Position numbers and translations under genes: made by a program
The notes under the pieces: generated by a model
Databases searched by the model: none
What the model was told of the DNA's origin: nothing
Seen by the model: only the letters and a program-made list of their open reading frames with translations
In this document: in pieces, positions 5,920 through 10,361 of the stretch
Position numbering within the stretch: position 1 is the stretch's first letter
Layout: each line of letters begins with the position of its first letter
Source of the DNA: an uncultured Oscillospiraceae bacterium
GTDB taxonomy: Bacteria > Bacillota_A > Clostridia > Oscillospirales > Oscillospiraceae
Assembly: GCA_910579155.1 (NCBI GenBank)
Contig: CAJTTS010000103.1
Span: 1 to 10,361 of the forward strand
Reading direction: 5' to 3'
Length of the DNA stretch: 10,361 nt

Positions 5920-6594
5920 TCAGCCCCTGGGCCCGTACTGGGCCAGATAGTCCTCCATCCGCCCCAGCATGGCGTCGTCGATGTACACCCTGCCGTCCAC
6001 CGCCTTGTTGTGGAGGCAGGCGATCACATCCCGGATGGTGACGATGGGAAACACCTGGATGCCGTGGTCCCGGCGCAGCTCATCCAGGGTGGAGCAGTCC
6101 CCTGTGCCCCGCTCCATCCGGTCCACGCTGACGAAGAGGGCCGCGAACCTCACGTCGGCCACGGACCGGAACAGCCGGATGGTCTCCCGCACGGCGGTGC
6201 CCGCCGTCACCACGTCCTCGATGATGGCGATCCGGTCGCCGTCCTGGGGCTTGTAGCCCACCATGGTCCCCCCCTCGCCGTGGTCCTTGGCCTCCTTGCG
6301 GTCGAAGCAGTAGGGCAGGTCCCGGCCGTAGTTTCGGTAGAGGGACGACGCGGCGGACACCGCCAGGGGGATCCCCTTATAGGCCGGGCCGAACAGAGCG
6401 TCGATGCCGCCGGGCATGTGCTCCTGGATGCAGGCGGCGTAGTAGTCCCCCAGGCGGGCGGCCTGGGCGCCGGTCTTATAGTTGCCCGTGTTGACGAAGT
6501 AGGGGGTCCTGCGGCCGGACTTGGTGGTGAAGTCCCCGAAGGTGAGCACGCCGGAGCGCACCATGAAGTGGATGAATTCCTCCCGGTAGGTCAT
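5920..6594 (-). CDS. pyrE: Orotate phosphoribosyltransferase
   Basis: This enzyme joins orotate and PRPP to give orotidine monophosphate in pyrimidine synthesis, in the cytoplasm. The start is ATG 6594 because AGGAGG (6603-6608 on the minus strand) lies 8 bases upstream; the longer frame from 6675 runs back into the promoter. The 224-residue length fits the family. Visible landmarks are FTTKSGRRTPYFVNTGNY (residues 22-39), the GPAYKGIPLA loop (69-78), the catalytic loop with K100, K103 and H105 in DRKEAKDHGEGG, and the PRPP-binding motif IAIIEDVVTAGTA (122-134). It heads an operon with radC. The promoter at 6630-6658 leaves a leader of only about 30 bases, so there is no room for a PyrR attenuator. 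Confidence 0.95.
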   Translation of the reverse strand: MTYREEFIHFMVRSGVLTFGDFTTKSGRRTPYFVNTGNYKTGAQAARLGDYYAACIQEHMPGGIDALFGPAYKGIPLAVSAASSLYRNYGRDLPYCFDRKEAKDHGEGGTMVGYKPQDGDRIAIIEDVVTAGTAVRETIRLFRSVADVRFAALFVSVDRMERGTGDCSTLDELRRDHGIQVFPIVTIRDVIACLHNKAVDGRVYIDDAMLGRMEDYLAQYGPRG

Positions 6595-6629
6595 GGGAAA
6601 GCCCTCCTCTTTCTGTTTGTCGTGGAGAA

Positions 6630-6658
6630 AGTATATCATCTTTTCCCCCGGCGGGCAA
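6630..6658 (-). promoter_or_regulatory. Sigma-A-type promoter of pyrE-radC
   Basis: On the minus strand TTGCCC (6658-6653), a 17-base spacer and TATACT (6635-6630) lie upstream of the pyrE ribosome binding site. This gives a start of transcription near 6623. Confidence 0.6.
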
Positions 6659-6692
6659 GGGACTTTCTGCCGCACTCTATGCTGGCAGGATA

Positions 6693-6721
6693 TTGTTTTG
6701 CCTCTTTGGATATGTTATATT
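6693..6721 (+). promoter_or_regulatory. Probable promoter of the lipoprotein gene
   Basis: TTGTTT (6693-6698), a 17-base spacer and TATATT (6716-6721) point towards the lipoprotein gene that begins at 6784. It is divergent from the pyrE promoter. Confidence 0.5.
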
Positions 6722-6783
6722 GTTTCAACAGCCCTCCCTTGTGATGCAGCGGCCACTGATACAGATTATAGGAGGTACTTGAA

Positions 6784-7233
6784 ATGAGAAAAAAAATCTC
6801 TATGTTTGTGCTCTTTTTGACCATGGCTATCTCTTTATCGGCATGCGGCGGCCCGTCAAAAGAATCTCTGCTGAAAAACGCGATCACCGCCGATCCGAAC
6901 TTTATGCAGGACATCGTTGACGGCGCAAAGGCGAACGAAGCTAAGCTGGTGAAAGATTTCAAGGGCAAAGCGGTTCTCTACGACGGCGTCATCGTCGCCA
7001 ATATCAGCAGCAGCGGCACCGTCACCCTTGGCCTCAGTCAGGTCAAGACCAGCTTCGTACTGCCGGAGGAAGATCTTCTGACCTTTGAGGAAAAGGATGT
7101 GATCTCTGTGGTCGGAACCATCTCAGAGATCACTGTACTGAAAAAGTCCGCCGATATTTCCGGCAGTGATATCAGGATCACCCTGGATCCCGCGTACTTG
7201 GTGGATGTTGGGGGGCCCTCCTTCTTGAAATGA
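6784..7233 (+). CDS. Small lipoprotein with OB-fold-like domain
   Basis: The 149-residue protein starts at ATG 6784, eight bases after AGGAGG (6770-6775). Residues 1-20 are a type II signal peptide (basic MRKK, hydrophobic core) ending in the lipobox L18-S19-A20-C21, so it should be lipid-anchored to the outer face of the membrane at Cys21. The mature part begins with a helical segment (25-55) and then strand-rich sequence (about 62-142) with GKAVLYDGVIVANISSSGTV and VISVVGTISEIT. This pattern resembles the tRNA_anti-like OB-fold family of secreted Firmicutes proteins; that likeness is by eye and tentative. No function is known. It is less GC-rich than its neighbours pyrE and spoVAC and has its own promoter, so it may be a later arrival. 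Confidence 0.75.
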   Translation: MRKKISMFVLFLTMAISLSACGGPSKESLLKNAITADPNFMQDIVDGAKANEAKLVKDFKGKAVLYDGVIVANISSSGTVTLGLSQVKTSFVLPEEDLLTFEEKDVISVVGTISEITVLKKSADISGSDIRITLDPAYLVDVGGPSFLK

Positions 7234-7236
7234 GCA

Positions 7237-7267
7237 GAGGCGGTCGGCGCAAAGCGCCGGCCGCCTC
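7237..7267. terminator. GC-rich hairpin between convergent genes
   Basis: GAGGCGGTCGGCGC (7237-7250) pairs with GCGCCGGCCGCCTC (7254-7267) over 14 positions with one wobble and an AAA loop. It lies between the ends of the lipoprotein gene and spoVAC. T-runs are lacking on both strands, so its efficiency as a terminator is uncertain. Confidence 0.55.
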
Positions 7268-7269
7268 AT

Positions 7270-7713
7270 TCACGCAAGTTTGAAAAGATACAAAATGACA
7301 CCATACACCACGCTGGCTGAGATCCCATAGGCCAGCACCGGCCCGGCCACGGTGAACAGCTTTGCCCCGGTGCCGGTGACCAGTCCCTCGCTCTTGAACT
7401 CCAGCGCGGGGGACACCATGGCGTTGGAAAAGCCGGTGATGGGCACCAGCGTCCCCGCCCCCGCCCGCTTGGCGATGGAGTCGAACACCCCCAGGCCGGT
7501 GAGCAGCGAGGCCAGGAAGATCAGGGTGATGGATGTCCACGCCCCGGCGTCCTCCTTGCCCGCCCCCCAGCTCTGGTACAGCGCCAGCAGGCCCTGCCCC
7601 CCGGCGCAGATGGCCCCTCCCACGCAAAAGGCCCACAGGCAGTCCCTCCACAGCGGGGAAGGGTCCGCCCTGCCGCTGACGTAGCGGTCGTATTGTTGGT
7701 TGGTCATATCCAT
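7270..7713 (-). CDS. spoVAC: Stage V sporulation protein AC (lone copy)
   Basis: The 147-residue membrane protein starts at ATG 7713, with GGAGG at 7729-7725 eleven bases upstream; a second ATG two codons later is possible. Family landmarks are LWRDCLWAFCVGGAICAGGQ (21-40), SITLIFLASLLTGLGVFDSI (61-80), the conserved PITGFSNAMVSPALEFKSEG (91-110) and GAKLFTVAGPVLAYGISASV (116-135). Three or four membrane segments follow from this. SpoVAC is a mechanosensitive channel subunit in the spore inner membrane that moves dipicolinic acid in sporulation and germination. It is usually followed by spoVAD and spoVAE in one operon. Here a hairpin and a convergent gene follow at once, so it stands alone and the partners must be elsewhere or this is a second copy. 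The gene is unique evidence that the host belongs to a spore-forming lineage. Confidence 0.92.
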   Translation of the reverse strand: MDMTNQQYDRYVSGRADPSPLWRDCLWAFCVGGAICAGGQGLLALYQSWGAGKEDAGAWTSITLIFLASLLTGLGVFDSIAKRAGAGTLVPITGFSNAMVSPALEFKSEGLVTGTGAKLFTVAGPVLAYGISASVVYGVILYLFKLA

Positions 7714-7734
7714 AAAGCGCTTCACCTCCGGGAC

Positions 7735-7762
7735 AGTATGCCCAAAGGGAGGCGATCTATCC
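7735..7762 (-). promoter_or_regulatory. Possible forespore (sigma-G-like) promoter of spoVAC
   Basis: On the minus strand GGATA (7762-7758), 17 bases and CATACTG (7740-7734) resemble the sigma-G pattern GNATR / CATNNTA, with one mismatch in the last -10 base. The position just before the ribosome binding site fits, but the leader would be very short. Confidence 0.35.
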
Positions 7763-7856
7763 AGGACCGTCCTCCGCCCCGCCCAGGGGCGCGGCACGCG
7801 TTTGCCCCACTCCGCCGACCACTTTATCCTATGCCGTGGGAGGTGCCCCGGGGCAG

Positions 7857-7889
7857 AAAAAGGGGCCGCCCCGCCGGGGCGGCCCCTTT
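7857..7889 (-). terminator. Intrinsic terminator of the PAS-GGDEF gene
   Basis: A perfect 14-bp stem, AAAGGGGCCGCCCC and its complement (7859-7872 / 7876-7889), with a 3-base loop is followed on the minus strand by TTTTT. It starts 10 bases past the stop at 7900. Confidence 0.9.
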
Positions 7890-7899
7890 CCGGTCCTGT

Positions 7900-8928
7900 T
7901 CACCACTCGTCGAAATCGAACGCCCTGCTCTGCTTGCGTTGTTTTCTCGGCTTCTTCCCCTTCTGGCGCCGGATGTCCGCCTCCGCCTCCGCCAGCAGTT
8001 TGTCCAGCGAGAGCAGATTGGATTCCCCCTCCACCTCCAGGATACTGTACTTGAAATTGCAGTGGTGGCTGAACACCCGGTCATCGTCCCGCTGGAAGGC
8101 GGTGAGGATCTCCGTCATCTTGCGCTCGATCAGGTGCTTCACGTTGCCGGTGAGCATCAGGCAGAATTTGTCGTCCTTGATCCGGGCGAAGGTGTCGCCG
8201 CTGCGGAAATTCTTCCGGACGATCTCCACAAAGTTCTGGATGTAAGCGTCTCCCACCGCCCGCCCATAAGAGGTGTTGATGTCCGCCACTCCCTCCAGGT
8301 CCAGGTAGCACAGGGTGATGTCTTGGCGCTCCCGCAGCACCCGCCCCATGAACTCATCCAAAAACTGATGGCTGCGGATGCCGGTGTCCATGTCCTGATA
8401 GATCTCGTCCTTGAGGTGGCGGGCGTTCATCTTCTCCACCGTGATGTCCATGACGATGTGGACGCAGGAAGGCCGCTCCTTCCACTCGATGGGGAAGGAG
8501 ATGATGCGGTAGCAGCTGCCCCGCTCCCCCTCCTCCTCCAGCTCCCAGACCTGATAGCGCTCCGCGCCGTTCCACTCCAGCAGCCTGGGCTGGATGGGCA
8601 GGCGGTGGAGGCATCTGACGCAGTACGCGCCGTCCTCCCCGCCCCCCGGGGTGCGCTTGTTGCAGTGGACCACCTGCCGGGTCTCCTCGTCCACCACCAG
8701 CAGCCACTCGTCCCGCTGGTCCAGCAGCTCCACCAGCATCTCCGTGTAGCTCTCGATGATCTCCGCCCGGCGGCGGGCCCGCCGGATCTCCCGCTGGAGC
8801 TGGGCCTCCCGCTCCTTCAGCTTCCGGGCCATCTCCTTCAGGAATTCGGCTGTCTCCCCTCCGGCGGCCGGCCGGGCCGCCTCCGGCGCCTGCTCCGGCA
8901 AGCCGGCCTGGTCGATGTTCTGATCCAT
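7900..8928 (-). CDS. PAS-like plus degenerate GGDEF domain protein
   Basis: The 342-residue soluble protein begins with a low-complexity stretch (1-25), then a highly charged coiled coil (about 27-70, rich in R, E and K), a PAS-like sensor domain (about 72-165, from EWLLVVDEETRQVVHCNKRT to VHIVMDITVEKMN) and a GGDEF-type cyclase fold (about 172-320, from DEIYQDMDTGIRSHQFLDEF). The signature GGDEF loop reads KDDKF (251-255), so the glycines that bind GTP are missing and diguanylate cyclase activity is unlikely. DLEGVADINTSYGRAVGD (210-227) keeps the second landmark partly (usual form D-x-D-x-F-K-x-x-N). The PAS part has Cys89 and a C103-x-x-C106 pair that could bind metal or sense redox. The tail is basic (KGKKPRKQRKQSR). 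It is monocistronic. A c-di-GMP-independent sensor or scaffold role is inference. Confidence 0.8.
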   Translation of the reverse strand: MDQNIDQAGLPEQAPEAARPAAGGETAEFLKEMARKLKEREAQLQREIRRARRRAEIIESYTEMLVELLDQRDEWLLVVDEETRQVVHCNKRTPGGGEDGAYCVRCLHRLPIQPRLLEWNGAERYQVWELEEEGERGSCYRIISFPIEWKERPSCVHIVMDITVEKMNARHLKDEIYQDMDTGIRSHQFLDEFMGRVLRERQDITLCYLDLEGVADINTSYGRAVGDAYIQNFVEIVRKNFRSGDTFARIKDDKFCLMLTGNVKHLIERKMTEILTAFQRDDDRVFSHHCNFKYSILEVEGESNLLSLDKLLAEAEADIRRQKGKKPRKQRKQSRAFDFDEW

Positions 8929-8990
8929 ATTCGAATACCTACCCTCCGTCGCGCCGCGCTTTGCCCCGCTGAAGCGCAGTCATTTGCGCC

Positions 8991-9019
8991 ATTATACCAC
9001 AGATCGGCGGCATGTTCAA
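8991..9019 (-). promoter_or_regulatory. Strong sigma-A promoter of the PAS-GGDEF gene
   Basis: On the minus strand TTGAAC (9019-9014), a 17-base spacer and a perfect TATAAT (8996-8991) lie about 60 bases before the ATG at 8928. It is the last clear host feature before the composition shift. Confidence 0.75.
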
Positions 9020-9092
9020 TACACGATCGCAGATGTCCCTTTTAAGAAAAGTGTTGCTGAGATATAACTTCGGCAGTTTTTACAAAGGCACA

Positions 9093-9121
9093 TTGATATA
9101 ACAGAAACTATGCGCTATAAT
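9093..9121 (+). promoter_or_regulatory. Strong + strand sigma-A promoter in AT-rich intergenic DNA
   Basis: TTGATA (9093-9098), a 17-base spacer and a perfect TATAAT (9116-9121) predict a start near 9128. No ORF with a ribosome binding site follows; a terminator does, at 9212-9260. Confidence 0.65.
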
Positions 9122-9127
9122 CAATTC

Positions 9128-9261
9128 AACAAATCGGGATTTATTGTTCTTCCCCTTAAAAAACCTTGTAATATCAGGCGTTTCCGCTTGCTAAATCCTC
9201 AAACTGTATGTACTTTCCCTTGTTTTTTCCCTTACGGGCTGAAACAAGGGAAAGTTTTTTA
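9128..9261 (+). ncRNA. Candidate small RNA between promoter and terminator
   Basis: A consensus promoter and an intrinsic terminator in the same direction bracket about 130 bases with no credible ORF: the frame starting at 9110 begins inside the -10 region and has no ribosome binding site. The transcript would be AU-rich, with C-rich single-stranded stretches (for example TTCTTCCCCTT near 9150), and its end reaches the stop codon of the convergent integrase. It matches no RNA family I recognise. The alternative is a host promoter cut off from its gene by insertion of the second element. Confidence 0.4.
9212..9260 (+). terminator. Intrinsic terminator, + strand
   Basis: ACTTTCCCTTGTTT (9212-9225) and AAACAAGGGAAAGT (9242-9255) are a perfect 14-bp stem around a 16-base loop, with a small CCC/GGG inner pair. 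Six T's end at 9260. On the minus strand the hairpin follows the integrase stop at once but lacks a T-run. Confidence 0.8.
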
Positions 9262-10361
9262 CTCCCCGTTGACCACCTTATCCAGCAGTCGGGCGGAGTT
9301 GCGTTTCGCTTCCCTCGTAGAGTGGGCGTAGATGTTCATTGTGGTACTGACATCCGAGTGTCCCAGCAGTTCCTGCACGTCCTTCGGAGCGGCCCCATTG
9401 GACAGGAGGTTGCTCGTGAAGGTGTGACGGAGCATATGGAAATGGAAGTCCGCCAAGCCCTCTACCTTCTCCTTTGCCTTGCGGCACATGATGCTTACCG
9501 TACTCGGTGTCTCAATGGCCCCGTCAGGCCGGAGGCAGACAAAAGCAATCTCCTTGTACCCCTCCGGTGCTTCCTCCGTCCTCGGCAGGGTGTAGACCTC
9601 GTAATAGGTACGGTCTTTCTCCCTAACCTCGGCGTAGTAGTTGAGGCGGTAGAACTCACCATAGCGCAGGCGGCTCTTGCTCTGTTCCCTCCTGGCCGTT
9701 TTGAGAATTACCGCCAGCGTATCGCAGAAGTCCACAGTACGGACTTTCTTCCGCTTGGTGGCCCCGACCTCCGTCTTGTGTCTCGCCCCATTGTAGCGGA
9801 TGCTCCGCCGAACCGTCAGATACTGCTCGTCCAGGTTAATGTCCTTCCAGGTGAGGGCGCAGACCTCGCCAATCCGAAGCCCGGTGTAATAGGCAATCTG
9901 GATGGGCAGCAGGGCCGGGTTGTCCTTCTCTTTCAGAAAGTCCTCCAACGCCCGGAACTGCTCGTAGCTGATGGTGGGCACCGTAACAGCGTCCTCCATG
10001 TCCTCGGAGAAAATGTCCGCCTCCTGTTTCCGTCCCCGCAGCTTCACATACTGCATCGGGTTGAACGTGATAAGCCGTTTGGGGAATACGGCAAAGCGGA
10101 ACGAGTTTTGCAGTACCGCCGAGAATTGGAGCATATAGCCCCGGCTCATGGGAGGGGAAGTCGTGCCATCGGGATTGGTGCCGCCGTAGCTCATAAAGTC
10201 AATGAAGGCTTGCAGATGGTCGGCGGTGACGGTTTTCAGCTTCCGCTTGCCCAAGGGGTGCCGCTTGATACGGTTTACTGTCCCCTGGTAGGCCATCACT
10301 GTACCGTTGCTCAATGTACCGGGCTTCAATTCTTCCTCCACCCACATATCCAGCATATCGC
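9259..10361 (-). CDS. int: Tyrosine recombinase (integrase) 3, N-terminus cut by window edge
   Basis: The frame is open to the right edge, so the ATG at 10356 is not a secure start and the arm-binding domain is probably missing. From that ATG 365 residues are visible. The core-binding domain covers about 1-115 ([20 protein letters not shown] onward) and the catalytic domain about 128-360. Active-site residues are present: R161 in TGLRIGE, a lysine near 201 in GATKRKK, H307 and R310 in HMLRHT, H333 in LGHSD and the nucleophile Y343 in MNIYAHS. It is clearly different from integrases 1 and 2, with a long insert between the lysine strand and HxxR (about 215-290). Prophage and ICE integrases of this type sit at one end of their element with the 3' end towards the junction, which here would be the AT-rich stretch to its left in this window. 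It is intermediate in base composition between host and ICE. Confidence 0.9.
   Translation of the reverse strand, partial: DMLDMWVEEELKPGTLSNGTVMAYQGTVNRIKRHPLGKRKLKTVTADHLQAFIDFMSYGGTNPDGTTSPPMSRGYMLQFSAVLQNSFRFAVFPKRLITFNPMQYVKLRGRKQEADIFSEDMEDAVTVPTISYEQFRALEDFLKEKDNPALLPIQIAYYTGLRIGEVCALTWKDINLDEQYLTVRRSIRYNGARHKTEVGATKRKKVRTVDFCDTLAVILKTARREQSKSRLRYGEFYRLNYYAEVREKDRTYYEVYTLPRTEEAPEGYKEIAFVCLRPDGAIETPSTVSIMCRKAKEKVEGLADFHFHMLRHTFTSNLLSNGAAPKDVQELLGHSDVSTTMNIYAHSTREAKRNSARLLDKVVNGE

Larger units (their letters stand above)
9046..10361 (-). mobile_element. Probable end of a second integrated element (extends past window)
   Basis: GC-rich host sequence ends near 9030, an AT-rich gene-free stretch follows, and then comes an integrase whose 3' end faces the junction. 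This is the usual anatomy of a prophage or ICE end. No att repeat or interrupted gene could be recognised, so the boundary is only approximate and lies somewhere between about 9020 and 9258. Confidence 0.4.

Noticed and set aside
5062..6744. 560-codon + strand open frame
   Set aside because: It is the antisense shadow of the GC-rich pyrE and radC genes, runs from the shared terminator through both, and has low-complexity H/G/P/V-rich translation without any family likeness.
7693..9045. 450-codon + strand open frame
   Set aside because: It is the shadow of the PAS-GGDEF gene and the spoVAC start on the other strand; the translation is leucine/proline/histidine-rich noise and it passes through a perfect terminator hairpin.
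9110..9331. 73-codon + strand frame near integrase 3
   Set aside because: Its ATG lies within the spacer and -10 region of the promoter, no ribosome binding site exists, and it runs through the terminator and antisense into the integrase.
1..10361. CRISPR array, tRNA/rRNA genes, insertion sequence
   Set aside because: No regularly spaced repeats, no tRNA-like cloverleaf or CCA end, no rRNA sequence and no DDE transposase with terminal inverted repeats were seen on either strand.

Overview
The window looks like a spore-forming Clostridia chromosome of the Oscillospiraceae type (Flavonifractor/Lawsonibacter-like). It has a GC-rich, NNC/NNG-biased core with pyrE, radC and spoVAC, interrupted by AT-richer mobile DNA on both sides. 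The genus is inference; the spore gene and the two base-composition blocks are visible directly.

Bases 1-4987 are the integrase end of an integrative and conjugative element (ICE) of the broad Tn916/Tn1549-like kind. In order they hold: the 3' end of a BceB/FtsX-type ABC permease (cargo); a non-coding stretch; a 20-codon leader peptide with a terminator-like hairpin; a small sigma-70-like regulator; about 570 bases of structured non-coding DNA; a 76-residue excisionase-like helix-turn-helix protein; and two tandem, paralogous, apparently intact tyrosine recombinases. The element stops abruptly at about 4988. From there the + strand reads in frame YGLKAARRAPQFSKR-stop, the C-terminal end of ribosomal protein S9, followed 10 bases later by a strong host terminator. 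The element is therefore inserted in the 3' end of rpsI, and 4988-5035 is the att-side remnant.

Bases 5036 to about 9030 are host chromosome. pyrE and radC form a minus-strand operon ending at the bidirectional terminator shared with rpsI. A divergent lipoprotein gene runs on the + strand and meets a lone minus-strand spoVAC. A minus-strand PAS plus degenerate-GGDEF protein follows, with its own promoter and terminator.

From about 9030 to the right edge the DNA becomes AT-rich, then enters a third, unrelated tyrosine recombinase on the minus strand that is cut by the window end, probably the end of a second mobile element. A strong + strand promoter (9093-9121) and a strong + strand terminator (9212-9260) there bracket about 130 bases without a credible ORF, a candidate small RNA whose 3' end meets the end of that integrase gene. 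The main points of interest are the rpsI junction, the tandem integrases, the leader/attenuator before the sigma factor, the structured non-coding region before the excisionase, and the candidate small RNA.
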